Shown here: piece after piece, positions 1 to 9,015 of the stretch | Position numbering within the stretch: position 1 is the first letter of the stretch | Layout: every line of letters starts with the position of its first letter | Source of the DNA: Poritiphilus flavus | Lineage (GTDB): Bacteria; Bacteroidota; Bacteroidia; Flavobacteriales; Flavobacteriaceae | Assembly (NCBI RefSeq): GCF_009901585.1 | Contig: NZ_WXYO01000008.1 | Location: forward strand, 186,001-250,000 | Reading direction: 5' to 3' | Length of the DNA stretch: 64,000 bases | The notes under the pieces: model-generated | What the model saw: only the letters and a program-made list of their open reading frames with translations | Databases searched by the model: none | Told to the model about the DNA's origin: nothing | Made by a program: the position numbers and the translations under genes

Positions 1-179
1 TTGAGGTCCCTGGCATCCTGATATCTGATATGCCTTTCATCCGGCCTTGGATGCACAGTGATACCTTCGGCACCAAAGCGCTCTATGTCCTGAGCCACAG
101 CTACCACATCGGGTACATTGCCACCTCTTGAGTTCCTCAGGGTAGCAATTTTATTTATATTAACGCTTAATCTTGTCAT
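1..179 (-). CDS. pdxJ: pyridoxine 5'-phosphate synthase, 5' fragment
   Basis: PdxJ condenses 1-deoxyxylulose 5-phosphate with 3-amino-2-oxopropyl phosphate to make pyridoxine 5'-phosphate, the last ring-forming step of the DXP-dependent vitamin B6 route. Only the first 59 residues lie in the window; the gene runs off the left edge. The reverse strand starts with ATG at 179 and reads [20 protein letters not shown], then [13 protein letters not shown], which are the strongly conserved N-terminal strand and phosphate-site loop of the family. It is divergent from the CBS-domain gene at 264, sharing an 84-bp spacer. Confidence 0.93.
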   Translation of the reverse strand, partial: MTRLSVNINKIATLRNSRGGNVPDVVAVAQDIERFGAEGITVHPRPDERHIRYQDARDL

Positions 180-206
180 TTTATCGGATTGATAATTTAT
201 GAGCCG

Positions 207-214
207 CAAAAATA
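207..214 (-). promoter_or_regulatory. candidate -7 element for pdxJ
   Basis: The reverse strand reads TATTTTTG here, a match to the Bacteroidota -7 consensus TAnnTTTG, about 28 bp upstream of the pdxJ start. No convincing -33 TTG was found at the usual distance. Confidence 0.4.
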
Positions 215-263
215 CAAATTAGGCATACCTTTTGATATTTAAAATTACTATTTTGCGAGAGTT

Positions 264-929
264 ATGGGTCTAATGCAGATACAGTCACATATAATCAATT
301 CAGTGCCGTACTTTGAGGTAAAGGATTCCTTAAAAGAAGTGATCACTTTTTTTAACAACAGTACCTATTCTCATGTGGCAATTATTGAAGACGGACGCTT
401 TGCAGGAACCCTGTCTGAAAATGATCTGGCAACCTTTGAAAAAGAAAAGAACATAGAGGACTATCGTTATAACCTGGAGTCTTTTTTTGTGGATAAGCGC
501 ACTTCCTGGCTGGATGTACTTGAGGTTTTCGCACGTAATGAGACCAATCTTGTTCCTGTATTGGACGATGATGGATATATACAGGGTTATTATGACCTGA
601 ACGATGTTGTTGGCGTTTTCATTGATACTCCATTTTTTACCGAGCCTGGTGGGATACTGGTTGTGGCCAAAGGGATCAGGGATTACTCTTTTAGTGAGAT
701 AGCCCAGATTGTGGAAAGCAATAATACCAAACTGTTGGGTGCCTTTATTACGGACTCCCGCAATGAGGTGATACAGATCACCCTGAAAATAGGTACAACG
801 AATCTCAATGACGTCATACAAAGTTTTAGACGTTACAACTACAACATTTTGTTTGGGAATAATGATGACCAATTCCTGGAAGACCTCAAGCAAAGGTCAG
901 ACTACCTCGATAAATACCTAAACGTATAG
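264..929 (+). CDS. CBS-domain protein with C-terminal ACT-like region
   Basis: Cytosolic 221-residue protein. Residues about 10-120 carry two CBS motifs (HVAIIEDGRFAGTLSENDL and NLVPVLDDDGYIQGYYDLND), a pair that usually binds adenine nucleotides. The rest (GGILVVAKGIRDYSFSEIA onward) resembles the ACT-like half of AcuB-type proteins. It sits 4 bp before the NAD kinase gene, so the two are probably co-transcribed, which would fit nucleotide sensing; that link is inference. ATG at 264 or the in-frame ATG at 273 could be the start. Ligand and target are unknown. Confidence 0.8.
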   Translation: MGLMQIQSHIINSVPYFEVKDSLKEVITFFNNSTYSHVAIIEDGRFAGTLSENDLATFEKEKNIEDYRYNLESFFVDKRTSWLDVLEVFARNETNLVPVLDDDGYIQGYYDLNDVVGVFIDTPFFTEPGGILVVAKGIRDYSFSEIAQIVESNNTKLLGAFITDSRNEVIQITLKIGTTNLNDVIQSFRRYNYNILFGNNDDQFLEDLKQRSDYLDKYLNV

Positions 930-933
930 TAGC

Positions 934-1815
934 ATGAAAGTTGCTGTTTATGGTCAGGCCCAACAAGGAGGTGCCCTTGACTACGTTCTCGAATTACTGG
1001 AAGAACTGGCTTCGAGGAAGGCTCACGTCCTAATTGAATCTTCCTTTTACAAACTCCTGAAGGCCTCCAAAGGAATATCTGATTATCCCGTTTTCACAGA
1101 TACATACGGCCTGGATAGCTCCATGGACATGCTTGTAAGTTTCGGCGGGGACGGAACCATCCTCAGGGCTATTACCTTTATTGGGAATCTCGGCATCCCC
1201 GTGGTTGGCGTAAATACCGGAAGACTGGGATTCCTGTCTACCTTTAAGAAAGAGGATGTACGAAAGGTGATACAGGAATTTGAGGCAGGTGCCTATACCA
1301 TTGTTGAAAGAAGCCTGGTGGAAGTCCATGCAGATTATGAAATCCCGGAGTTTGGTCTGTTGAATTTCGCACTGAATGAGGTTACTGTAAGTAGAAAAGA
1401 TACCACTTCCATGATCACCGTGGAGACTCACCTGAACGGGGAATACCTCACATCTTATTGGGCGGATGGTCTTATTGTGGCCACGCCAACAGGTTCTACG
1501 GGCTACTCCCTGAGTTGTGGTGGGCCTGTGATCACCCCTACGGCTCAATCGCTGGTTATCACACCCATCGCACCGCATAATCTTAACGCCCGGCCATTAG
1601 TAATATCGGACGATACGGAGATCAGGCTAAAAGTATCCGGAAGAGAGATGAATCACCTTGTCTCCCTGGATTCCAGGATTGCCACCCTGGAGAACGGCCA
1701 GGAGATCATCATAAAAAAAGCCGGTTTTACCGTTAAGATGATCGAATATACTTCAGAGAGCTTTCTCAAAACGCTTAGAAACAAATTGCTGTGGGGCCAG
1801 GACAGGCGTAATTGA
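934..1815 (+). CDS. nadK: NAD kinase
   Basis: Phosphorylates NAD to NADP using ATP (or polyphosphate in some family members); cytosolic. The 293-residue length is normal. The family GGDGT motif is at about residues 71-75, followed by the NE motif (LNEVTV, about 147-152) and the glycine-rich substrate loop TPTGSTGYSLSCGGP at about 184-198. The gene follows the CBS protein after 4 bp, an arrangement common in Flavobacteriia. Identification is secure from these three motifs. Confidence 0.97.
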   Translation: MKVAVYGQAQQGGALDYVLELLEELASRKAHVLIESSFYKLLKASKGISDYPVFTDTYGLDSSMDMLVSFGGDGTILRAITFIGNLGIPVVGVNTGRLGFLSTFKKEDVRKVIQEFEAGAYTIVERSLVEVHADYEIPEFGLLNFALNEVTVSRKDTTSMITVETHLNGEYLTSYWADGLIVATPTGSTGYSLSCGGPVITPTAQSLVITPIAPHNLNARPLVISDDTEIRLKVSGREMNHLVSLDSRIATLENGQEIIIKKAGFTVKMIEYTSESFLKTLRNKLLWGQDRRN

Positions 1816-1905
1816 TGGCTGGAGAAAACAATAAATAAGACCAAAAGCTGTTTATCAAAGGAGAACAGGAATATAATAATCGTATGGTTAAAAAGCCGGA
1901 ATTAT

Positions 1906-1913
1906 TATATTTG
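1906..1913 (+). promoter_or_regulatory. -7 promoter element before the DUF6089 gene
   Basis: TATATTTG matches the Bacteroidota -7 consensus TAnnTTTG. It lies 17 bp before the ATG at 1930, so the leader is short. It would start the DUF6089-uppS-bamA transcript. No clear -33 TTG was seen. Confidence 0.5.
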
Positions 1914-1929
1914 CAAACTTTTGGAATTA

Positions 1930-2616
1930 ATGAGAGTATTTCTTGTTGTAATCCTTACATTGATTTTTGTTGATCTAAGAGCGCAAACCTACGAAGTAGG
2001 GCTTTTTGCAGGAGCTGCCAACAATATTGGTGATGTAGGGAGGACCAATTTCATATTGCCCTCCGGCCTGGCTGTCGGTGGCCTGTTTAAGTGGAACAAG
2101 AGCAGGCGTTATGCATGGCGAGCCAGTTTGATTTACGGGAAATTCACCGCAGATGATTCCAAATCAGATATCGCTTCCAGGAGGCAAAGAGGTTACGAAG
2201 TGGATAATAACATTTTAGAAGCCTCCGCGGGACTGGAGTTTAATTTTGTAAATTATAACCTGCACAAGCTGGGACCTGCATTTACGCCATATCTGTACAC
2301 CGGAGTTACTTACTTCAGGTACGATTTTCGTTATTTTGATGCCGGTCAGCTGCAGGACATAGATCAGAGAGACGGAGCATTTGCCATACCAATGACAGTG
2401 GGTGTAAAAGGAAGGATCAATCAATATCTAATTTTGGGAGCCGAGATCGGCGCCCGCTATACCTTTACCGATAATCTGGATGCCAGTAATCCTGAAGGCT
2501 CTAATTTTGAGCAATTTAGGTTTGGTAACATTTTTAGCGATGATTGGTATGTTTTCTCTGGAATTACCTTAACTTATACCTTTGGCAGGAAGCCATGTCA
2601 GGACTGTTTTGAGTAA
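1930..2616 (+). CDS. DUF6089-type outer-membrane beta-barrel protein
   Basis: A 228-residue exported protein. The ATG at 1930 gives a clean signal peptide (MRVFLVVILTLIFVDLRAQ); a TTG nine bases upstream is less likely. The mature part alternates aromatic and polar residues (for example TPYLYTGVTYFRYDFRYF and the terminal WYVFSGITLTYTFGRK), as in small OmpA/porin-like barrels, and ends with two cysteines (CQDC). This family regularly precedes uppS and bamA in Flavobacteriia, which suggests an envelope-biogenesis role, but no function is established from sequence. Confidence 0.82.
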   Translation: MRVFLVVILTLIFVDLRAQTYEVGLFAGAANNIGDVGRTNFILPSGLAVGGLFKWNKSRRYAWRASLIYGKFTADDSKSDIASRRQRGYEVDNNILEASAGLEFNFVNYNLHKLGPAFTPYLYTGVTYFRYDFRYFDAGQLQDIDQRDGAFAIPMTVGVKGRINQYLILGAEIGARYTFTDNLDASNPEGSNFEQFRFGNIFSDDWYVFSGITLTYTFGRKPCQDCFE

Positions 2617-2625
2617 TACGGAACA

Positions 2626-3366
2626 ATGAGCACTTTAGAGGATCTTAAAAGCGGGCACTTACCGGAGCACCTTGCTATTATCATGGATGGTAATGGCAGA
2701 TGGGCGCAGCAACGCGGTAAGTTGAGGGTTTTTGGCCACGAGAACGGTGTTAGCGCTGTGAGGCAGACCGTTGAGAACTGCGCCAAACTCGGAATTTCAT
2801 ATTTAACACTCTACGCCTTTTCAACCGAAAACTGGAAAAGACCCAAGTTGGAGGTAGACACGCTTATGAGCCTGCTCGTTTCTTCTCTTAAAAAAGAACT
2901 TAAAACGCTTACCGAAAACAATATCAAACTCAATGCGATAGGGAATATTTCCTCCCTGCCAAAAAGAGCAAAGCGGGAGTTGCAGGAGGTTATAGAAAAG
3001 ACTTCAAAAAACACTGCTATGACCCTGACTTTGGCTTTGAGTTATGGTGCCAGGGAAGAGCTGAAAACCGCTGTAAAGCAGATAAGTACCAAAGTTAAAA
3101 ATAATATAATTTCGCCTGAAAAAATTGATGAAACCATTATTAATAACCATCTTTACACGCATGATTTGCCAGACGTAGACTTGCTAATCCGTACCAGTGG
3201 GGAACATCGGATCAGCAATTTTTTACTTTGGCAGATAGCCTATGCAGAATTATATTTTATTGACGTACTTTGGCCCGATTTTAGTGAGCACCATTTGGCA
3301 GAGGCCATATTGAATTACCAGAACAGAGAACGAAGATTTGGAAAAACTAGCGAACAACTCAACTAG
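2626..3366 (+). CDS. uppS: isoprenyl transferase (undecaprenyl diphosphate synthase)
   Basis: Cis-prenyltransferase that elongates farnesyl diphosphate with isopentenyl diphosphate to make the C55 lipid carrier for peptidoglycan and O-antigen. The 246-residue protein has the diagnostic HLAIIMDGNGRWAQQRG with the Mg-binding Asp at residue 21, the STENW segment, and the C-terminal DLLIRTSGEHRISNFLLWQ (Arg189 onward) that binds diphosphate. It is 9 bp after DUF6089 and 4 bp before bamA, inside one envelope operon. Confidence 0.97.
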   Translation: MSTLEDLKSGHLPEHLAIIMDGNGRWAQQRGKLRVFGHENGVSAVRQTVENCAKLGISYLTLYAFSTENWKRPKLEVDTLMSLLVSSLKKELKTLTENNIKLNAIGNISSLPKRAKRELQEVIEKTSKNTAMTLTLALSYGAREELKTAVKQISTKVKNNIISPEKIDETIINNHLYTHDLPDVDLLIRTSGEHRISNFLLWQIAYAELYFIDVLWPDFSEHHLAEAILNYQNRERRFGKTSEQLN

Positions 3367-3370
3367 CGGT

Positions 3371-5977
3371 ATGAAAAGATTCATATCTCTTGAACTCCTT
3401 TTAACTCTCTTACTACTTTTTTTCACCCTAAGCACCTTCTCCCAGGACGTCAATTACGACCCAGACAAAAAATATATACTTGGAGGCCTGGAAGTTACAG
3501 GCTTACAGAGCTATAATGAGCAAACCGTTAAAACCTATACTGGTCTCAGGGTAGGTCAGCCTATCTCTTTCAGAGGAGATCAGATCAGCGCGGTTATTAA
3601 AAAGCTCTGGGGGCTGGAGTTATTTAGTGATATTGAGTTTTTCGTTACCAGGATAGAAGGTGAAACCATCTTCCTGGAACTTTACATTCAGGAAAGGCCC
3701 ACCCTGTCCAAGGTGACCATTTTTGGGGTGAAAAAGCGGAAAGTAGACGACATTGTTAAAGAAACCGACCTAAAGAAGGGTAAAAAAATTACTGAGAGTC
3801 TTATTGCAAATACTAAGAATTACCTTCAAAACAAGTATAAAAAGCAAGGCTTTCTAAACACCAGAGTTAATATTGTTACCGCTAAAGACACTTCGGAGAC
3901 CAATGCACAAAGCATGGTGATCAACGTTAAAAAAGGTGATAAGGTTAAGATTAAGGACATCACTTTTGAAGGGAATGAGAAGCTCTCGGCACGCAAGCTT
4001 CGCAAGTCCATGAAAAATACCAAGAAAAGGAAACCGGGCCGTTTCTGGAAGAAATCCAAATTCATACGAAATGACTATAGCGAAGACCTTTCTTCCCTGA
4101 TCGATAAATATGCTGAGAATGGTTACAGGGATGCGCGGGTGCTCGCCGACACTGTTGAGGTAATTAATGACAAAAGAATTAAGATCAACATAAAGGTAGA
4201 AGAAGGGAACAAATACTATTTTGGAGACATCAATTTTGTGGGGAACTCAGTCTACACAGACCGTCAGTTGGGTCAGGTGTTAGGTATCAGGAAAGGCTCT
4301 ACTTATAATGGTGTACTCTTGAGAGAGCGAATTGCGGACGATTCCAAACCGGACGCTGAAGACCTTACTAATCTATATCAGAACAACGGATACCTCTTCT
4401 CCCAGATCAACCCAGTGGAAGTATCTGCCCAGAATGATACCATTAATTTTGAAATACGGATCATAGAAGGAAAAGAGACCTTTCTTAACCATGTGACCGT
4501 AAGCGGGAACGACAAAACCAACGATCATGTGATATTTAGGGAATTGCGCACCCGTCCGGGACAGAAATACAGCAAAGACAATATTATTCGAAGTGTAAGG
4601 GAACTAGGGCAGCTCGGGTTTTTTGATGCGGAACAGATTAAGCCCGACATCCAAAATCCTGATCCGAATTCAGGAACGGTAGACCTGGCTTACAGCCTGG
4701 TAGAATCCGGTTCCAGCCAAATAGAGCTTCAGGGGGGCTATGGCGGTGGAGGCTTCATCGGAACCCTTGGGCTTTCATTTAGTAACTTTTCCATACAGAA
4801 TATATTCAACGGCAAAGCGTATAAACCTGTTCCCATGGGAGATGGGCAGACCTTCGCCTTACGGGTACAGGCCAGCCGTACTTTCAGGGTTTACAGCCTG
4901 AATTTTTCCGAACCCTGGCTTGGGGGGAAAAAGCCGGTAAGGTTTAACCTGTCTTTGTCCAGGACCCAGCAGTTCCTCGCTTCCTTTAGCAATACCGGGC
5001 GTGTTCAGGTAAACCGGGATCAGCAGTTTTCCATCACCGGTATTTCCTTGGGTCTTGCAAAAAGGGTTCAGTGGCCGGACGACTTCTTTACCGTATCCCA
5101 TGCCCTGAGTTACCAGCTCTATGATTTTGAGAACTACCGAACCGGACTCTTTAATTTCGGGAATGGTACATCCAACTCATTGGCTTATACTATTGGGATT
5201 TCCAGGAGTTCTGCCGGACCTGGGAGGATATACCCGCTTACGGGGTCCATTTTTGAGGTGACTGCAAAGTTCACCCCGCCTTATTCGCTTTTTAGCGATA
5301 AGGATTTCAAAAGCCTGAGGGAAAGAAGTGAAGAATTAAGTGAAAAGCGCGCCACAGAAGGATTGACGGCTGAGGAATTGACCGAGTTGGAAACCGTAGA
5401 TCAGGAGCGCTTCAAATGGCTGGAGTTTTACAAGGTTAAATTCAAGGGCGATTGGTATACACGTCTTGTAGAGAAATTGGTATTGCGCACTAATATAGAG
5501 TTTGGGTTCTTAGGTAGTTACAATGCCGATGTGGGAAAGGTACCGTTTGAAAGGTTCTTTCTTGGAGGTGATGGTTTGGGCCGGAACTTCACCCTGGATG
5601 GCCGGGAAACCATACAGTTAAGGGGATATGAGAACAATTCACTTACCCCGGTAGACCCCATAACCAATCAGCAGGAAGGGGGGATCGTGTACAATAAGTA
5701 CTCCATGGAACTGCGATATCCCCTAACTCTTAAACCTTCTGCGTCTATTTATGCGCTGGGTTTTTTAGAAGCTGGAAATTCTTTCAACAATTTTCAGGAG
5801 TTTAATCCGTTTCAAATAAAAAGATCGGCCGGAGTGGGGTTGCGTATATTTATGCCAGCCTTTGGTCTTCTGGGGATAGACTTTGGTTACGGCTTTGATG
5901 AAGATCTGAGACCATCTGCGGTTGGACAAGGACCGAGCGGATGGCAGACGCACTTCATTATAGGGCAACAATTCTGA
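3371..5977 (+). CDS. bamA: BamA-type outer membrane protein assembly factor
   Basis: Omp85-family translocase that folds and inserts outer-membrane barrels. I chose the ATG at 3371 (868 residues) because it gives a proper signal peptide ending in TFSQ; an upstream in-frame ATG at 3338 lies inside uppS. The N-terminal half holds about five POTRA repeats (recurring GN.K..D/.L.....G.. units between roughly residues 40 and 430); the C-terminal half is the 16-strand barrel ending in a terminal Phe (HFIIGQQF). Next genes are two OmpH/Skp chaperones, the expected partners in periplasmic delivery of barrel proteins. Confidence 0.95.
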   Translation: MKRFISLELLLTLLLLFFTLSTFSQDVNYDPDKKYILGGLEVTGLQSYNEQTVKTYTGLRVGQPISFRGDQISAVIKKLWGLELFSDIEFFVTRIEGETIFLELYIQERPTLSKVTIFGVKKRKVDDIVKETDLKKGKKITESLIANTKNYLQNKYKKQGFLNTRVNIVTAKDTSETNAQSMVINVKKGDKVKIKDITFEGNEKLSARKLRKSMKNTKKRKPGRFWKKSKFIRNDYSEDLSSLIDKYAENGYRDARVLADTVEVINDKRIKINIKVEEGNKYYFGDINFVGNSVYTDRQLGQVLGIRKGSTYNGVLLRERIADDSKPDAEDLTNLYQNNGYLFSQINPVEVSAQNDTINFEIRIIEGKETFLNHVTVSGNDKTNDHVIFRELRTRPGQKYSKDNIIRSVRELGQLGFFDAEQIKPDIQNPDPNSGTVDLAYSLVESGSSQIELQGGYGGGGFIGTLGLSFSNFSIQNIFNGKAYKPVPMGDGQTFALRVQASRTFRVYSLNFSEPWLGGKKPVRFNLSLSRTQQFLASFSNTGRVQVNRDQQFSITGISLGLAKRVQWPDDFFTVSHALSYQLYDFENYRTGLFNFGNGTSNSLAYTIGISRSSAGPGRIYPLTGSIFEVTAKFTPPYSLFSDKDFKSLRERSEELSEKRATEGLTAEELTELETVDQERFKWLEFYKVKFKGDWYTRLVEKLVLRTNIEFGFLGSYNADVGKVPFERFFLGGDGLGRNFTLDGRETIQLRGYENNSLTPVDPITNQQEGGIVYNKYSMELRYPLTLKPSASIYALGFLEAGNSFNNFQEFNPFQIKRSAGVGLRIFMPAFGLLGIDFGYGFDEDLRPSAVGQGPSGWQTHFIIGQQF

Positions 5978-6039
5978 TAAGGATAAACTTTCCAGGGGGG
6001 CAATCATAGATGGTAATCCGCTCATTTTAATTGTTTTAG

Positions 6040-6047
6040 TAATTTTG
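6040..6047 (+). promoter_or_regulatory. -7 promoter element before the first ompH
   Basis: TAATTTTG matches TAnnTTTG and sits 35 bp before the ATG at 6083 (14 bp before the alternative ATG at 6062). It suggests that the two ompH genes have their own promoter in the 84-bp gap after bamA. Confidence 0.45.
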
Positions 6048-6082
6048 GCACGATATTTTCTATGTTTAAAGCGATTTCAAAA

Positions 6083-6907
6083 ATGAAACAAAAAGTTCTT
6101 GTATTTGTAGCCCTTACGTTCATTACATCAGCCGCGTTAGCGCAACGCGGAGTGCGAATAGGTTACGTGGACATGGAGTATATCCTGGAAAATGTGGAGG
6201 AGTACCGCGAGGCAAGTGAACAGCTCGAAAATAAAGTTCAGAAATGGAAGGTGGAGATCGAGCAAAAGCAGAGCGAAGTGGAACAAATGCGCAAAGATCT
6301 GATGGCGGAGAAAGTGCTGCTTACAGATGAGTTGATCGCGGAGCGGGAAGAAGAGATCCAGATCCTGGAAAAGGAAATGCTGGAATATCAGCAGAACAGA
6401 TTCGGCCCTCAGGGAGACCTTGTGATTCAGAAAAGGTTATTGATACAGCCCATACAAGACCAGGTTTTTAACGAGGTTCAGAAGATCGGAGCGAATAAAA
6501 AGTACGATTTTATTTTCGATAAATCTGCGGATGTTGTAATGTTGTACTCCGAAAAAAGGCACGATATCAGCGAGTTAGTACTCAGAGGTATCGCGAGGAC
6601 CAGGAGAATAAGCAAGCCTAAGAAGAAAGCCAGCGCCAAAAGCGCCCTGGAAGAGTTCGAAGGGGAGCCGGAAGAAGAGATCAGCGCGGCGCTTAAGGAA
6701 AGACAGGATAAGGCTGCGGCCGCTGCGGAAGCCAGGGCCAAAACCGCTGAAGAAAGAAGGGCGGAACAGCTGAGGATCAGGGAAGAAAGAAAAAAGGCCT
6801 ACGAGGCCAGAAGGAAAAAACTCCTGGAAGAAAGGGAGGCCCGTAGAAAAGCGAAACAAGAAGAAAGGCTCAAATTAACGGAGCAAAAGAAAGATACCAT
6901 CAACTAG
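6083..6907 (+). CDS. OmpH/Skp family periplasmic chaperone, long form
   Basis: Skp-type chaperones trap unfolded outer-membrane proteins in the periplasm for BamA. The start at 6083 gives a classic signal peptide (MKQKVLVFVALTFITSAALAQ); ATG at 6062 adds seven residues. The body begins with the family phrase RIGYVDMEYILENV, continues with long charged coiled coil, and the phrase YDFIFDKSADVVMLY returns to the trimer core. About 90 extra residues at the C-terminus are almost only Lys, Arg, Glu and Ala and should form a further helix, making it longer than usual Skp (about 160). Confidence 0.9.
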   Translation: MKQKVLVFVALTFITSAALAQRGVRIGYVDMEYILENVEEYREASEQLENKVQKWKVEIEQKQSEVEQMRKDLMAEKVLLTDELIAEREEEIQILEKEMLEYQQNRFGPQGDLVIQKRLLIQPIQDQVFNEVQKIGANKKYDFIFDKSADVVMLYSEKRHDISELVLRGIARTRRISKPKKKASAKSALEEFEGEPEEEISAALKERQDKAAAAAEARAKTAEERRAEQLRIREERKKAYEARRKKLLEEREARRKAKQEERLKLTEQKKDTIN

Positions 6908-6954
6908 GTCAAATAATTAAAATTAATTAACACTCAAATAGTAAATTAGAAATC

Positions 6955-7464
6955 ATGAAACACGTAAAGAAAGTAGCTGTTGCTGTAGTTCTGTTTATTG
7001 CCGCTACCAGTTTTGTCAATGCTCAAAGCAAAGTTGCGCATATCAATGTTACGGACTTGCTGGCTGAAATGCCCGAGATGAAATCTGCGCAGGCTGAACT
7101 CAAGAAACTACAGGAAACCTACAGGGCCGATATTGAAAGTTCCATGACTGAACTAAAGAACAAGTATACCCAATATCAAAGCGAAGCTTCGGCTAAGTCC
7201 AAAGAGGAGAACGAAAAAAGAGCTATTGAGCTACAGGGTTTTGAAAAGAATATAGGAGAAGCACAGCAAGCTGCACAACAGGAATTGGCTAAAAAACAAG
7301 CAGAGCTCTTCGAGCCAATCTCTAAGAAAGCGATGGCTGCCATTGAGAAAGTCGCGGCTTCTCAAGGTTTTGATTACGTAATTGATGCAACCCAGGGAGG
7401 TGGTTTGATCGTGGCCAAAGGCCCGGACCTTCTGCCAGCTGTTAAACAGGAACTGGGATTTTAA
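6955..7464 (+). CDS. OmpH/Skp family periplasmic chaperone
   Basis: Second Skp-like chaperone, 169 residues, the standard size. It has a signal peptide (MKHVKKVAVAVVLFIAATSFVNAQ), the KVAHINVTDLLAEMPEMKSA start of the mature domain, a central coiled coil rich in Lys, Glu and Gln, and the closing strand FDYVIDATQGGGLIVAKG. It lies 47 bp after the long paralogue and is followed by a strong terminator, so it closes the bamA-ompH transcription unit. Function by family and by neighbours. Confidence 0.93.
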   Translation: MKHVKKVAVAVVLFIAATSFVNAQSKVAHINVTDLLAEMPEMKSAQAELKKLQETYRADIESSMTELKNKYTQYQSEASAKSKEENEKRAIELQGFEKNIGEAQQAAQQELAKKQAELFEPISKKAMAAIEKVAASQGFDYVIDATQGGGLIVAKGPDLLPAVKQELGF

Positions 7465-7484
7465 TGTTCAGATAAAATATTTGG

Positions 7485-7519
7485 AACCGCACAGGACCTG
7501 TTGTCTGTGCGGTTTTTTT
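7485..7519 (+). terminator. rho-independent terminator after ompH
   Basis: Perfect 10-bp stem (AACCGCACAG / CTGTGCGGTT) with a 10-nt loop, running directly into seven T residues. It ends the envelope operon before murI. Confidence 0.9.
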
Positions 7520-7555
7520 ATTTTTAAGAAACGCTTAAAGTCAGTTTAAAGCATT

Positions 7556-8344
7556 ATGGACAAGAGGCCCATAGGAATTTTTGACTCCGGGGTAGGAGGT
7601 ACTTCAATTTGGAAGGAGATCCATAGACTACTTCCGGGAGAAAGTTCAGTGTACCTGGCTGATAGTAAGAATGCGCCTTATGGAGAAAAGTCAAGACAGG
7701 AGATCATTGATCTCAGTAGAAAGAATACAAAGCTACTGATAGAACGCGGCTGCAAACTTATTGTCGTCGCTTGCAATACGGCTACGACAACGGCTATTAG
7801 TCAGCTAAGGGCCGAATATGAATTACCTTTTATAGGTATTGAGCCTGCTATTAAACCTGCCGCACTGCAATCCGCTACCGGAACCGTTGGGGTTTTGGCT
7901 ACCAAAGGAACACTGAGCAGCCAATTGTTCAATACCACTTCTCAAAATCATGCCCATCACATAGAAATAGTAGAACAAGAAGGTAAGGGCCTGGTTCGGT
8001 TGATAGAAGCGGGGCGAGTGAATTCTGAAGAGACCAGGCAATTACTTCAAAAATTTCTTCAGCCCATGTTGGACGCAAATATGGATCATCTGGTGTTAGG
8101 ATGTACCCATTATCCTTATTTAATCCCGGAGCTACGGGAGTTATTGCCAGATGACATTAAGATCATCGACTGCGGTGAAGCTGTAGCCAGGCAAACCAAA
8201 AAAGTCCTCGAAAAGAAAGGTTTGTCGAATACTTCCGAAGAAAGACCCATACATCAATTCTACTCCAATTCCGATGTCGCGGTTTTAAGTCGGTTTTTGG
8301 AAGGTGTACCGGGGATAATGCAACCAGAGTTTTTGGAATTTTAG
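7556..8344 (+). CDS. murI: glutamate racemase
   Basis: Converts L-glutamate to D-glutamate for peptidoglycan; cytosolic, cofactor-independent. The 262-residue protein starts IGIFDSGVGG with catalytic-region Asp10 and Ser11, and has both catalytic cysteines: Cys73 in VACNTATTTA and Cys183 in LGCTHYPYL. Spacing and length are normal. It has its own start after the terminator at 7485-7519 and is followed by low-complexity repeats rather than a gene. Confidence 0.97.
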   Translation: MDKRPIGIFDSGVGGTSIWKEIHRLLPGESSVYLADSKNAPYGEKSRQEIIDLSRKNTKLLIERGCKLIVVACNTATTTAISQLRAEYELPFIGIEPAIKPAALQSATGTVGVLATKGTLSSQLFNTTSQNHAHHIEIVEQEGKGLVRLIEAGRVNSEETRQLLQKFLQPMLDANMDHLVLGCTHYPYLIPELRELLPDDIKIIDCGEAVARQTKKVLEKKGLSNTSEERPIHQFYSNSDVAVLSRFLEGVPGIMQPEFLEF

Positions 8345-8345
8345 G

Positions 8346-8437
8346 TTGATAGACACTTAGACTGTTGGACTTTTGGATGATCCGATGGTTAGACGATTAG
8401 ATAGTTAGAGTTTTAGACAGTTAGATAGTTAGATTAG
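8346..8437. repeat. degenerate 8-bp-period repeat
   Basis: The spacer after murI is built of imperfect octamers around GTTAGAYR (for example GTTAGACG, ATTAGATA, GTTAGAGT, TTTAGACA, GTTAGATA). The reverse complement of the same word family forms the block at 26485-26638. No coding potential. Confidence 0.8.
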
Positions 8438-8469
8438 AACTGATTACTGTTCACTGCCCACTGATTTCA

Positions 8470-8495
8470 TCCGCCGAAGCTTTAGCGAAGGAGGA
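8470..8495. repeat. 26-bp hairpin repeat, copy 1
   Basis: Variant (TCCGCC at the left end) of a 26-bp element whose outer arms TCCTCC / GGAGGA are complementary and whose centre is GAAGCTTTAGCGAA. Copies 2-6 are at 22756, 23249, 50809, 51814 and 53196. Here it is flanked by heptamers such as TTACTG and TTCACTG. Confidence 0.85.
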
Positions 8496-8499
8496 CTGA

Positions 8500-9015
8500 T
8501 TACTGTTTACTGTTTTCAACACCCACCCTTTCATAGGTAAGATACGTAAAATCAAAGGCGTGTCTTTCGTCTTTCGGGTGGTATTCTTCTTTGATAAGTC
8601 GCCAGTAACTTTCGTCAATTTCCGGGAAAAATGTGTCAGCCTTAAAATCCGCATGCACCCTGGTAAGTTCCAGCATATGAGCATATGGCATTCCCAGACG
8701 GTATATTTCTCCTCCTCCAATAATATATGCGGTCTCATCTTTACCTAAAAGTCCTAGGGCAGCTTCAAACGAATGAACAAGTCTGCAACTTTCAAAATCT
8801 ATGGTGTAATTGGGATCACGGGTAATGATAATATGGTCCCTGTCCGGCAGCGGTTTTGGAAAACTTTCAAAGGTTTTTCTCCCCATGATCATTTTGTGGC
8901 CAGTTGTCAATCGCCGGAAACGCTTGAAATCATCCGGTAAGTGCCAAAGCAATTGGTTGTCCTGGCCTAAAGCGTTGTTCTCTCCGGCCGCGGCGATCAT
9001 GACGAGGTTTCTCAC
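8500..9015 (-). CDS. folA: dihydrofolate reductase
   Basis: Reduces dihydrofolate to tetrahydrofolate with NADPH, resupplying the folate consumed by the ThyA-type synthase at 13552-14376. 171 residues. The sequence NLVMIAAAGENNALG is strand A with the substrate loop, LWHLPDDFKRF carries the acidic residue that protonates folate, and MIMGRKTFESF binds NADPH. The GTG at 9015 is preferred because starting at the internal ATG (9000) would delete strand A. The start overlaps the stop of the upstream 2TM gene (GTGA), so they are translationally coupled. Confidence 0.95.
   Translation of the reverse strand: MRNLVMIAAAGENNALGQDNQLLWHLPDDFKRFRRLTTGHKMIMGRKTFESFPKPLPDRDHIIITRDPNYTIDFESCRLVHSFEAALGLLGKDETAYIIGGGEIYRLGMPYAHMLELTRVHADFKADTFFPEIDESYWRLIKEEYHPKDERHAFDFTYLTYERVGVENSKQ

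Noticed and set aside
3338-3370. Start of bamA at ATG 3338
   Set aside because: It lies inside uppS in another frame and precedes a clear signal peptide that begins at 3371.
5765-6025. Long antisense open frames over bamA, ompH, pyrophosphatase and metH
   Set aside because: No plausible protein sequence; they mirror codon bias of the true genes on the other strand.
8451-8738. Reverse-strand open frame ending SSFAKASADEISGQ
   Set aside because: Antisense-frame shadow of folA; the tail is the translated 26-bp hairpin repeat, a known false annotation pattern.
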